Positions 1 through 10,789 of a stretch of DNA of 27,590 bases are shown here, piece by piece. Position numbers and translations under genes: made by a program. Numbering within the stretch: the first letter of the stretch is position 1; each line of letters begins with the position of its first letter. The notes under the pieces were generated by a model. That model saw only the letters and a list, made by a program, of their open reading frames with translations, had not been told where the DNA came from and searched no databases. Source of the stretch: Pelargonium cotyledonis (lineage: Eukaryota > Streptophyta > Magnoliopsida > Geraniales > Geraniaceae); assembly GCA_036897625.1 (NCBI GenBank), contig JAYMTA010000510.1, positions 1 through 27,590 on the forward strand, read 5' to 3'.

Positions 1-277
1 ATTCATTTGAAAGCAATTTTTTAGTAATCTCTTTAAGTATATAGTATATGTGTCCTATTTTTTAGTTAGTACATGTTATTCACATATTGCGATTTGATAA
101 GTTAGTGAAACAATATTAGTTCTATCTTCACAATGTTTTCTCTAATGTCCCTTTCGTTAGCTCTTTATTTTATTATTTTGGCATATGCTCTATTATTTTT
201 ATTTTTATTTTGAAAGATATTAGTTATTTTCTACTGTTATTGTACTTATCCGTGCATCGCACTGGATCTTTATCTAG
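1..277 (+). mobile_element. Helitron 3' end (element enters from the left)
   Basis: AT-rich DNA ends in the standard Helitron 3' signature. An imperfect hairpin CCGTGCATCGCACTGG lies at 250-265 (GTGC pairs with GCAC, with one bulged T before the outer GG). Nine bases later comes CTAG at 274-277, followed by the target T at 278. No coding sequence is visible, so this is probably the tail of a non-autonomous copy. Its 5' TC end lies outside the window, so the length is unknown. Confidence 0.6.
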
Positions 278-873
278 TATATATGAAGATACAAAATGAA
301 ATGTTCAACACAAAGTTGTCACCTATATATTATCCCCTACTACGTGCAGTTGGAACCGACAATCTCCTCGACTAAATAATTTGGTTTCCAAGTTATTGCC
401 ATAGTGCACTTTGAAAGCACCTCCAACGACTAATGCTCACAATGTATCTCAAACAAATTCGAATTATCGTGGAATCAAACAATTCTCTCGCAAAGTAAAC
501 TCATGATTAAAAATGAGATTTAACTGATCATTAAACTCAAAACAGAAAACTAATTGTGGCTCAGTTAACAACTCATATTGAAATTACGCGAAAAATCCTC
601 TCGAGTTCGTTTTTCACTAAACACACATATGAGGAGGAGCGATGAGCTACCCAAAAAGAAAAAACAAAGTTAGAGTTTAGATATTGGCATGGGCCTGGCA
701 TGTCACCACCAAAATCGGGTTCAACGGTTAGGCTCTGGAGCCTTCCAAAATCCATAGCGTACCGTGTTGCCCGCCTAATTCCAAAACACGTCTCATTCTG
801 TGCAGACAAGCTGGAGGTGGTTTCGCTTTGAATTTTGGAGCCCTATTTCTTTTTCGATTCTTCTGCAATTTCC
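278..873 (+). promoter_or_regulatory. Upstream region and 5'UTR of PEX13
   Basis: This stretch between the Helitron end and the PEX13 start codon holds no credible gene. A TGGGCC site II motif lies at 690-695, about 180 bp before the ATG; such motifs are common in promoters of plant housekeeping genes. The transcription start was not located. The assignment as promoter rests on position and this motif. Confidence 0.45.
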
Positions 874-3800
874 ATGGCGCAACTCGGTCCAGGTTCATGA
901 TCTACCTCACCTTTGATTTTGCATCGATTATTTTCTCTACATTGTGCTTGAAATTATCTCTGATCCGCATCATCTTGTAGTTCTACACATGATTTATGCT
1001 TTCTTGTGTGATTGTGGTGTTTTTTTTTTGTAATGTTTATCTGGAATGTTGATTGCGATTTAAAATATTGCAATGTGGTTTCGTTCACGGTGTTTTGGTG
1101 GCGAGAAAATGAGAGAAAACGGAGGAATCGGGATCCTCAATTGTTTAGAATATTATAGAAAGAGGTTGGTCGAATACAACGATTTGGTGTGGTCGAACGA
1201 TTTGAGGGCGAGTTTTTCAAATAAATGGAGTCACAATGAATGCTCACCATGTTACAGTTTGGATTCTAGTGCATTGTAGATGTTAATTGCAAATGAGCTG
1301 AAACTGGATTATGAAACATTTTATACTAGATTATGGTATTGGAATTTGGAGAAGATACTGGTTTCTCAAAGGATCATTGGAGGATGGTTGTAGACTGTTA
1401 ATTGAAATAATTTAGGGTGCTCTGATTCTGATGCTTAGAGCCTGTGAAACATTGACACTCCAATTAGGGTTCTAATGAGACGCAACATGGTTCTGACATG
1501 TGTCTGACATGAGAATTGAATAGTACCATTACAGATATAAATGAAAAGTAAATTGGACATGCTCCCGTTAATGAATTGGTTTATTGTTTGTTTGCATTTG
1601 AAGAACATTATTTGTGTTGGTTTTTTTTTTTTTTTTTTGGTGTAGTTTGAACTTTGAACTTGTGAATATATATGAGTTGTAATGACTTAGTTATTTGTTT
1701 ATTTGATTTTAACTTACGTTAATGACTTTTCTTGCTTCTTGAAGATGGACTTACTTATATGATGTTAGTTATAATTTGCATTACTTTTAGTTTTAATACA
1801 ATTAAAAACTACAGATACATATAATATGTTGTATACGAGAATATGCATTTATTTAAAATTTAAGTTCATAGCGAATCAAGTCCTACGTTTTTTTCTTACT
1901 TTCTGAAAATGACTATTTATGTCCGAATCGCGTAGTGATTGAGATCATCTGTTCAAATTTGTGCTTCATAGGCTGGAGCTTCAGCCTTCAGGTGCTTGTT
2001 GGTTAGTGGCAGGTTTTCATTGATTTCCTTTATGTCGTATAGTCTTCAAGTTAACTTGTTTAGCACCTTTAATTCACTCTTTATCTTTGACATACCACAT
2101 TTGAGAAATATATACATATTATACCATTTGTGATGCAAAACAGCCTTGTAAACTAGGTCCTAATCAAAGCCTAGTATCACTGCCTCTGGTGTAAGAGACC
2201 TTATAAACTCTAGTGAACTTTTTTGGCAAGGATTAACCTTCAAAAGGCTTGGGAAAATTATTAGAATGTTCATATGATATTAACTGGCCATGGTAGAAAC
2301 ATACTTGATAAATAACTATCTTGAAAGTTCCAGACAATATCAAACCGCCAAAAAAAAAACGCCTCCACATTTGTGGACTGTTTGATTTTAGTAGTTAGCA
2401 CCACCTGCTAAATACTGACTATCTATTCATGATTCCAGATAAAAGACTTATTTATACCTTGAGAGATGACTATGCTACCTGCAGAACCATATAAACCTTG
2501 TCTCCATTAGATGTCATGTGCAAACCTCATACTAAGATCTGTGAAGTGGTTTCGAAATTGCTTTGGGTTCACTGTGTTTTTTTCCTGCACCTAACTACTT
2601 GTTTGGTTTGCTAAAATATCCATCATTTTTTTCTTTAGCTATTTATTCACATGATTCTATATTGCAGCTGAAGGCCCTCCTCCAAAACCGTGGGAGCAAG
2701 TGTGTTCCACCTCTGGCCCTCCACCATTTAAACCCCCATCAGCTGGCAGCACAAGTGAGGTTGTTGAGGCCTCAGGAACTGCTAATCCTGGAGAAATTAT
2801 TGCTAGTTCCAACATGAATGCTACTGCAAATGGGAATACTGTTGGAAGGCCTGTTACACCAAGACCTTGGATTCAAGGTATTAAAATATATATAAAACAA
2901 CTATAGCAGTTATTTTCTAGTTTCTTTTTTGGCTAATGGTTCTTCAAAAAACTTGTGCAACCTAATGCAGGTGGAGGAGTGTATGGTAACAATGTATATA
3001 GGGGAGGATATGGAGGTGGAATTTATGGTAACATGTATAGGGGTGGGTATGGTGGCCACTATGGTGGACTCCCTGGGGTGTATGGAGGTGGAGTGCATAA
3101 TGGTGGTTTTAGAACAGGCATGGGTGTTCCCAATGGAGTTCAAGATCCAAATGTTACAGATGGTGCTTCTCCACCAGGGTTTTGGATCTCGTTTCTACAA
3201 ACAGTAAGTCATATGGATATGATATATGTTGACTGTTTCCCCCACTCCAATTATCTAATGTCGACTTGCAACCCTATCTTATGAAGATTTATGGCTTCTC
3301 ATCAAGATTGGAAACCATTCTAGACTCTGAAGCATACATATAACATAATCACTGTGCATCACTAGAGATGTCCATGGTCTCCACCAGACATGTAACATAA
3401 AACATTATGCTAAGTCAATTTCAAAATATGGCTAATACGTACAAATTTTAGAGACTGCTACTCTGCTAACCTTCAATGTGTGTGTGAGACAGTGTTTCAT
3501 TACCACGAAAGTTACCCTTTCAAGGAGTTGACCATTATTATCTTATCAATTCTCTCAGAAATCTTCATTTTCCATAACAAGAGTTATCCCATTTGTTTAT
3601 TTTATTCTGCTATATATTGATTCATTTATTAATGTGATGGCAGGTGCAGGATGTGGTTAACTGGTTTAGCCGGATAGCACTTCTCGTGGATCAGAACACA
3701 CAGGCCATCCACTTGTTTTTCACCGCACTTCTTCAGGTGCTCTTCCTATCTTGTCTTGTTGCATCTCTTCATTTAACTTATATTTTTTTCCAAGGAGCAA

Positions 3801-4049
3801 GGCTTGGTCATAACTTAGAAATCCTGCATATCTTTGTTTCTAGCAAAATTATTGGCTGGCCTTTTAGTTTTATGATGACATACAATATCTTTGTTGCAGA
3901 TTTTTGATCGATCGGGTTTATTGTATGGAGAACTGGCAAGATTTGTATTGAGGCTCCTGGGGATCAAACCACGAAAACCTGAGCAGGTTCAACAGCAAGC
4001 TGCTGGTGCAGTCTCTGCACCCAAGGGACCAAAGGCTGCTCGTAAATGA
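874..4049 (+). CDS. PEX13: Peroxisomal membrane protein PEX13 (peroxin 13)
   Basis: Five coding exons, all with GT..AG borders and matching phases: 874-892, 2668-2877, 2971-3203, 3644-3736, 3900-4049 (705 nt, 234 aa). PEX13 is an integral peroxisomal membrane protein of the docking complex that receives cargo-loaded PEX5/PEX7. The N-terminus reads MAQLGPAEGPPPKPWEQ, matching the PPKPWE opening of plant PEX13, followed by the family's SGPPPFKPPS and EASGTANPGE blocks. Residues 77-125 are Gly/Tyr-rich (repeated GGYGG and YRGGYGG). Then comes the hallmark PPGFWISF (about residue 142) and a hydrophobic part with LLVDQNTQA, LLYGELARFVLRLLG. There is no SH3 domain, as expected for plant PEX13 and unlike yeast or animal forms. 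The protein is shorter than Arabidopsis PEX13 (about 300 aa). The tail ends GPKAARK, where Arabidopsis continues past GPKTAA, so a further 3' exon could have been missed or lost. Confidence 0.93.
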
Positions 4050-4449
4050 TGTCGCTCGACACTGAACTGGATCACTTAAATATCAAATGTTTTTTTTTTT
4101 TTTTGATATTTAGATGCATAGAATGATTGTAGTAGGAATTAGTATATGAAAAGTTCCATCTGGATGGTGATGGGTTGATTTTATCATCTGATTCTGATGT
4201 GATGATCTGTTGTTGGTAGCATGTATCGGAGACCATGGATAAGCAAAGCTGGATACATACATTACTGAGCAGGTTCTGATACACTTTCTTTTTCAAGCCT
4301 GTTAGGTTTTGAAAGTTGCTACCTGCTGCAACTATGTAAATTGTTCCTTGCTTCGACTGACTCGAAAATAATTGTTTGATTTTGTTACATGCGAAAAAAT
4401 TTAGTACTCCGTTATTGTCATGTTTCATTTGTACTCTTATTATGAAATA
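4050..4449 (+). other. 3'UTR and downstream flank of PEX13
   Basis: AT-rich sequence after the PEX13 stop, with a T-run near 4090 and the A-rich GAAAATAATTG stretch near 4365 as a weak near-upstream element for polyadenylation. No ORF on either strand resembles a protein. The cleavage site cannot be fixed from sequence alone. Confidence 0.4.
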
Positions 4450-4593
4450 GGCGTGTAGTTTTCTTTTTTTCTTTTAAGAAAATTGGTTATGAATGAATTG
4501 TCAATCATGTCTCGATAATAAATTAGTTATTATCTATTGAGTTTGTTAGAATATACATGTATGGGGATAGAAAAGTATTTGAAAAAACACCAA
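4450..4593. mobile_element. Decayed internal part of a Stowaway-like MITE
   Basis: This stretch follows the same order of words as the better MITE copies at 5871-6123 and 12045-12440: a TTTTCTTTT-AGAAAAT block, GTTATGAATGAATTGTCAA, AATAAATTAGTTATTATCTATTGAG, then GGGGATAGAA. Neither terminal CTCCCTCCGT-like end is present, so it is a truncated or decayed copy. It lies just past PEX13 and may lie within its transcript end. Confidence 0.5.
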
Positions 4594-4599
4594 CTTCTA

Positions 4600-4950
4600 T
4601 TCAAATTTCATCGTTGGGTAGAGCACTGATCAAGTTAAATTCCAACCATGTATAATACCCGATCTTGAAGACCTAGACATTTCTCCTACTATGACGAGAT
4701 GCTATGTACCCTAAGCATGCCAGTCAAGACAAATCTCTGTTACATGCCACCCTATATTTGACTAAAGATCCACATTATGGGATCGCGACGTCATTATCAT
4801 TCAATTACTACAAGAATGACATCATCATTCATTGTGAGTATAAATACTCCCTCTACATATGAAAAGAGGTATGTATTTCTACTCTCATTCTCTGCACTTT
4901 TAATTTATTGTGCTCTGATTTTCTAAGAGAGATTTTTACTCTCGTTTTTG
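4600..4950 (+). mobile_element. Possible LTR fragment of a retrotransposon (fossil)
   Basis: The sequence has an LTR-promoter look: a block with GGGATCGCGACGTCATTATC, then GAATGACATCATCATTCATT, a TATA box (TATAAATA near 4840) and a short leader reading CATATGAAAAGAGGTATGTA. Plant LTRs often carry such an order. No partner LTR, primer-binding site or coding region is seen, so at most this is a solo or broken LTR remnant. Family assignment is not possible here. Confidence 0.3.
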
Positions 4951-5096
4951 TCCAAAAATAAGTGTGTTGTTTCTTTTTTTAGTTAATACCCTTTAAACTT
5001 TTACAACACACGGATAAAAGAGTAATCATACAACAATAATTTTTCTTAATTTTTCTCAAAATAGAAATGACACTTTATTCTGACAAGAAGAGAGTA
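4951..5096. mobile_element. Stowaway-like MITE remnant
   Basis: Begins with GTCCAAAAATAAGTGTGTTGTTTC and ends with TTTTCTCAAAATAGAAATGACAC followed by GACAAGAAGAGAGTA. Both halves match the two ends of the intact copy at 5871-6123, but the middle is shortened and the termini are degraded. It probably represents an old, internally deleted member of the same family. Confidence 0.45.
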
Positions 5097-5426
5097 AATG
5101 ACGGGCAAAAACAACGTATCTTCAGTAGGTACCTAATATACATAAAAAGGTCAAACCTTAAAATTTTAATGTTTATACCCGCACTGGTAAAAAAGTGTGA
5201 TTTACCCCCTACATATTGGTTTAGTAGTTACCTACTCGTGGCATCTCCTGTCAGTTGGTGTATAAACTAGATTAGCATTCACCGGTTGGCCTGATTTGAT
5301 CCATGTTGAAACAAATTACTGACCTTTGCAGTAACAAACTCATTAGTTTTTTATTTCAAAAACAAAAAAAAACTCGTTAGATTTTGATGACACATACTGT
5401 ACAGTTACAAATAATAATCTAGGCCA
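5097..5426. other. Intergenic, no gene seen
   Basis: AT-rich DNA between the PEX13 side and the 3' end of the minus-strand gene. I find no RNA gene, no conserved protein and no clear repeat boundary. The longest ORFs (67-71 aa) are low in complexity and match nothing recognisable. Confidence 0.5.
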
Positions 5427-5870
5427 TCATTTTGAGCATTTTCTTTCTATGACCCCAGAGCAAAGCTCCTCGCTAAAACAGCAGAAATTGCCAACCAAAT
5501 CAAGACTAGAAACACAAACTAAAAAATTGCCAACCTTGGTTAGTGAACACCAGTACTGTATTTCAGAATGAAGCTTCTCATAATAGAAGGCCAAAGTTCT
5601 GCAGTCGGTATCATAAGCTCATCAACTCCTTCAGTCTTTCAATTTTACTGCAGCCATGAACATATTACAGTTACTAAAATCTTTCAAGTTGACAAGTACA
5701 TGCTTGTGAATTTAAATATGACATCTCTCTCACAATTACTAAGCTTGTTAAGCCATAACAGCTTTAATCCTCTATTTCACTAAGTCAACTTATGCTATGG
5801 CTGTGGTTTGAGAAGCACTAATGTCTGTATCTTTGATTAGTTGAAGAAACTAGATGTGGGGAAAAACATA

Positions 5871-6123
5871 CTCCATCCGTTCCAAAATCAGTGTCCTGTT
5901 TTACTAGCATTTTTGTCCCAAAAAAGGTGTCCTGTTTCATTTTCTAGAAAGGTAGGTACATATAAATTATGTTCCCATAATAAGTTAGTTAGTATCCATT
6001 GAGTTTGTGACAACACATGTTCAAAGGGATAGAAGAGTAAATACTAAATATACAACACTAACTAACTTTTCCTTAATTTTTCTCAAAATAGAAACAATGG
6101 CACTTATTTTGAGACCGAGGGAG
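5871..6123. mobile_element. Stowaway-like MITE, near-complete copy
   Basis: A 253-bp element flanked by TA on both sides (5869-5870 and 6124-6125). The left end CTCCATCCGTTCCAAAAT and the inverted right end (ATTTTGAGACCGAGGGAG) are terminal inverted repeats of the Tc1/mariner Stowaway type. Internally, CACTAACTAACTTTTCCTTA near 6060 and AATAAGTTAGTTAGTATCC near 5980 are also inverted relative to each other, so the element can fold back. No coding capacity. It lies downstream of the proposed stop of the minus-strand gene, or in its last intron if the alternative 3' exon near 5472 is used. Confidence 0.75.
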
Positions 6124-6281
6124 TAGTTAATAAGTTGGTGTCCACTAGTAAACTTTGCATTTCAACAATTCCTCAGTTTTCCCCTCAGGTCCAAAAATGA
6201 GTCCAAACCCCAAAACCCTTAAATAAACAATTAACAGAAAAGAAAGTGATGTGATAAGCCAGTTTCATGAAGAATAAAAAA

Positions 6282-9200
6282 TCATTTATAAATAGTAGCA
6301 CAATACCTTTTTGGAAGGGACGGTATCAGCTCTTCTGCAAACCGAGCAATTACTGAACCTACATCTTCCTTGGATGAAGTATGATTTCCTTCTGTACATG
6401 ATAATAAATAAATATAAACAATCCATTAACTTGCTGTTGCTGATCATATGCAGAAGAAATAATCACAGAAAGTACAAGCTATCTCAAAGGTTTCACCAAA
6501 TAACCATCTTATTAAGACAAAGAAGCAAGCATATTCAAGTAACCAGTTTTACCTTATCTAACATCTACAAAAAAAAAATTAAAAAAAAGCAGATTAATTG
6601 TTTAGAATCATGCAATGGTTTATTAGATGGATCATACCTCTAAACACCAAACCAAAACATATAGAACTCTGATATAATATATAATGCACTCCATGCAGCA
6701 TATATTCAAGTAACCATTTTTACCTTTTTATAACATCTACCAGATAAATTGAAAGGAAAAAAAAAGATAGCAGATGAATCGTTTAGAATCATGCAATGGT
6801 TTATTAGATGAATCATACCTCTAAACACAAAACCGAAACATATAGAACTTTGACATATTATATTGCACTCGACTTGTCTTAAACTTAATAGAAGGTGCAT
6901 GTCATGCTGTATCATCAGTAGAGCAAACAAAATTCAAAGTACTTATGATGTACATTGTCTCAGATCTTCTTGCAATACTTAGACCCACAACACATGGTAG
7001 GTCAAACCAATTTATCTCTCTCCATTACATAGCAAAGGGGATTTATGAAATATTGAAATTATAATCTAAATCAAGATGCAAGAGTCAAACACCAATGGTT
7101 ACAACACCACCAAAAATAGCAGCAGCAATAATGGAAGAGGAGAATTTTTTTGTTCTACACATTTATCTCTGGACGCCACGAAACACAAAATAAAAAGAAA
7201 TAAGGGGAGTCTTATACCTTGATACTCTTCTTCAATTGAATAACGACCTTTGAGATATAAAGTGTCAGTCCAATCTAAATCTAAACCTTCTCTTTCTGCC
7301 AAATCCTCCAACATATGACCAATGAAATTATAGGCAATAATGCTCGAGTCGTCACAGACTTCCTGGATAGCTAGGTATTGATTTTTATATTCACTTTGGT
7401 TGTTGAGAGCCGATTTTTCCTCCCCACATGACAAGTTAGAGAATAGGACATTTGGAGGGCTTGCTGGATCCATCTCAGTATCATATTCAAGTTTACACCT
7501 CTTGATATTGTTGTCATATAGCCTTCCAAGTGGTGTAATGAGACTCTCATTTGTTTTAAATGTGCCATATTTGCCCATACTTTCCTGTAATAGAGAGGAA
7601 GAAGCAAGACTATAGGGATCCACAGAATCAGCATCACTAAAGTACTCAGGCTCGTGTTTTCCAGCTGAATTAACATTTATACATTTTCGAGGTGTAAGGT
7701 AAGGAGAACCATTGTGGTTAGTTGAAGAGGTAGACTGCTCATGATAATTTGGTTTTGACTCTCCAATACTTTCTTCATAGTAATGTGAATCAACAGAATG
7801 CAACATGTTACCACTTACTGAGTTTCTAAGTCCCTGTTGCTGACCATCAGTATCTTCATCGCCGTCTCCATCATCACTTTCCTCCAAATCTTCCATATAT
7901 GCATCAGCAAAATCCTGATCAAACTCACAATCAACAAGAGTATCCAAAACAATCTGCTTTGTCTGGGCACTCACATTCAATATGCATTCTACCTCTTGTT
8001 TAGTCTCCTCCTTGGTGAAGCATTTAGGTGGATTATTTCGACTGTTTTTGTTGATAACATCAAGAGTTTCAAATAAAGACTTTGGAATTGCATTCATATC
8101 ACTGCACTCAAAAAGATATTCAGTTAACATTCTTTTAATTGCTCCCCGCAAGCGTCTAATTGATAATTTAGCATTTGGATCTAATAGAGGCTGCAAGATT
8201 CTCAGCTTCTGAATCCTAACCTCAGTTTTAAGTAACAAAATGGCCTTAACTATATCATTCTGTAAGGCTTGCACTTCCGGTGAGAAATGGCGAAACTTCA
8301 CAGAGGAATTTTGACACCCAGGTCTCAGCTTCAGTGACAAACCAACTACTGCCAATGCTTTAGCTAATGGCTCCTGTAGCTTATCCCCCACATCCAGTTC
8401 AGAAAGCATAGCTTCACCAGTTTTCCTCACTTGATTAACTAGACCGTCTCGGTTCCATCCACACCTGCTGGTATGTAGTCGAGGCACACTTCCTTGGATG
8501 CCTCTAAGCTTCCTGTGCATTGCAAGCAAGGTCTGTTTAGGCAAATCCTCTAGTCCAGCAAGTACCTTAGCAGCAGCATCTTGAGGAGATTGAGATGCAG
8601 GAGTAAAAAATGCTGTGCTATTATCTCGAAAATTTTGTGGATCATTGAGAAGTTGAGATAGCTGTTTGAAAACATCTGTCCCAGTAACTTTTGGAAGATA
8701 TTCTTTGATAACCTTTTTCATTTTCCGGCGAGTTTTCTCAAATTTGTCCGACCCTTGCATAAGAATAGTGGCAAGGAGGTAAAGTCCTTTATTGGTCAAA
8801 GAATCAAGACATGAAAAAAGGTCTCTTCTTACACTTTCATGGTCAGAAAATGACATATCAACTTGAACAGAACAATGCTCTTTTTCAGCATCACCTGCTC
8901 CAAAGGCTTTCTTGACACGGGTTTTTATGGCCTCATAGAACATCTGGGAACAAGTAGAAAATAAATCATCAGCAAGTAGTGAGACGAACAAGAATATTTA
9001 ACAGCACAAGCCCAACAATGCCATAGAACTACCTTAGAAATTAAGAAAGGAAGAGGTGCCATGATAAAAAAATTACTTACACACTACATAATATCAACCT
9101 TATAACTTACTCCTTATAAAAATGTATTATATTTGGGGACAAAAGGTAGATGAGAAAGAAATAATTTGATTTGAGCTAATCATTCTTTGAATTTTCTTCA

Positions 9201-10421
9201 CTGTGTGGACAAAAATGTTGTATTATTCTAAGAAAGTTGGAAGCACTATATGCACAATCAAGATACATAGAGTAATTTCAAGTAAATTTATCATGTTCAG
9301 TTGTTCCTAAACATATGAAATACCAAAATTTAGTTTTGCACCATAGGTAATGATATAAACTGATGAAGCTTTTCAGAAAAGAAAAAGACTTTATACAACT
9401 ATTTGTGATTTTATTTATGACTATATAGAATGTGCAACTGGTGGCATTGCCTCATAAGTTTGCCAATCCAAAAAACAAAAATATTTTATGATCTTCAATT
9501 AACTGGAGCTCACAAGCAAAAAAACTCTCAACAATTTCAAGTTAATTACAGTCAATAATCTTATACTAATATTCCAGTCTAGAAATTTAACCATCACGGC
9601 AGTGACTAATTGCAGAAATTATAGCAAGCAGCAATAGACCTTTCAAATTAATATTGTCAATACAATTAAACAATACTTCTTGACATGGAAAATAACTTAC
9701 ATCGTCTCCCCTGAGCAGTGATTCGGGCAAAGACCTGGAGAGAGAATACCAAAATTATTTACCCCATGAAGTTACAATTGGCTCAAAATACAAAAGTTTT
9801 GCCAATGCAAAAGAAACTTCCTCTTACCTTTTACTTAAAAAATCTCGGTCTTTTAACTGCTTTTGCTCTGATTCTAAGGTAGGAAGTCCCATCAGCCACC
9901 TACAAAAAATCCATTTCAGTTTCACACTCTTGTGACATAAAAATAAACTAAACTGAATTTACAGAAGCTCAAAACAAATCTAAAACACACATTTTCTTTG
10001 AATTAGCAACCGAGGTTGCAATAATTCAGTCAATCACACATACAATAGTAACAAAAAAAAAAAAAAAAAACAATCGTGGCGAGTTTTTCTTAAATCTTGC
10101 TCATAAACTAAAAACAAACCCATTTTTTAAGAGGTATGAGAACCTCATCAATGTCACAGTACTGGCAATGTTCAATTAAATTAACATTAAACAACAATTG
10201 AAGATAAAGTTCTCTCTTTTAAGGCTTCCATTAAGACAAAAATAAACATTGACCAGAAGAACCATGCTCAAAGAGTAATGAATTGATAGGAATCAAACAA
10301 AAACACAAACACAAGAGACCCAAACCACAAACCTTCTCTTGAGCTTTAGCTGCTTCTCTTGCTGCTTAATATGCGACAATATAGTTTCACAGTCCGTTGG
10401 GTAGAAATTGCAATCACTCAT
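6282..10421 (-). CDS. Uncharacterised plant protein with an acidic central region
   Basis: Exons in transcript order: 10421-10333, 9899-9828, 9734-9701, 8943-7218, 6391-6282, all with GT..AG borders and matching phases (2031 nt, 676 aa). The start MSDCNFYPTDCETILSHI is the first ATG with a continuous splice path. Early residues are rich in Lys/Gln (KQQEKQLKLKRR) and look helical. The long fourth exon encodes a mostly alpha-helical protein with many Leu, Lys and Arg, an acidic run EDLEESDDGDGDEDTD near residue 435, and a Ser/Asn-rich, less ordered C-terminal part. I see no signal peptide, membrane segment or catalytic motif and do not recognise the family. The 3' end is uncertain. The model ends at the in-frame TGA at 6284-6282; alternatively the GT at 6306-6305 may be a donor joined to a short exon 5472-5427 (phase fits), giving a slightly different C-terminus. 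It is divergent from LAS1 and shares its promoter region. Confidence 0.75.
6531..6869. repeat. Direct tandem duplication (~175 bp unit) in an intron
   Basis: Two adjacent copies, about 6531-6690 and 6701-6869, share ATATTCAAGTAACCA, then a long matching block around TTTAGAATCATGCAATGG, TTTATTAGATG and CATATAGAACT. They differ by scattered substitutions and small A-rich indels, so the duplication is not very recent. It lies inside the intron between the 7218 donor and the 6391 acceptor of the minus-strand gene. Confidence 0.8.
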
Positions 10422-10789
10422 CTATACAAATTGAATTAGCACGAATTTACAGAAGCAGAGAATTAGGGTTTACGGAGTAGTTGAGGAGCACCAATTTGGG
10501 CTGATTTGCTCAACAATTCACTGTAAAAATCGGCTCCAAGCTTCGATACGAGATTGGATTCGAAATCTAGAAATTGGGTCTCGCTGGGAGTGGGAGAGGC
10601 GGCAGAGAAGAGAAGAAGAGACGCACATCTACGGTTTCTATATGGGTAAGGGTATTTTCGGTATTTCAAAAATGTAATTTTTAATTATTTATATTAGAAA
10701 AATTTTCTCTGCCGTTGACAGTTAACTATAAACCTCAACAGTAGAGAATCTAGGGTTTTACTCCAAGCTGGAGAGGCCAAATTGACGCC
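10422..10789. promoter_or_regulatory. Bidirectional promoter between the unknown gene and LAS1
   Basis: Only 368 bp separate the two divergent start codons. Telo-box sequences TAGGGTTT occur at 10464-10471 (in the leader of the minus-strand gene) and at 10751-10758 (in the LAS1 leader), and a site II-like TGGGCT lies at 10497-10502. Telo boxes with TGGGCY site II motifs are characteristic of promoters of plant ribosomal-protein and ribosome-biogenesis genes, which fits LAS1. Sharing of the elements by both genes is inferred from spacing. Confidence 0.6.

Noticed and set aside
2910-3207. Overlapping ORFs around the PEX13 Gly/Tyr-rich exon
   Set aside because: Out-of-frame and antisense shadows of exon 3, whose frame is fixed by the splice phases.
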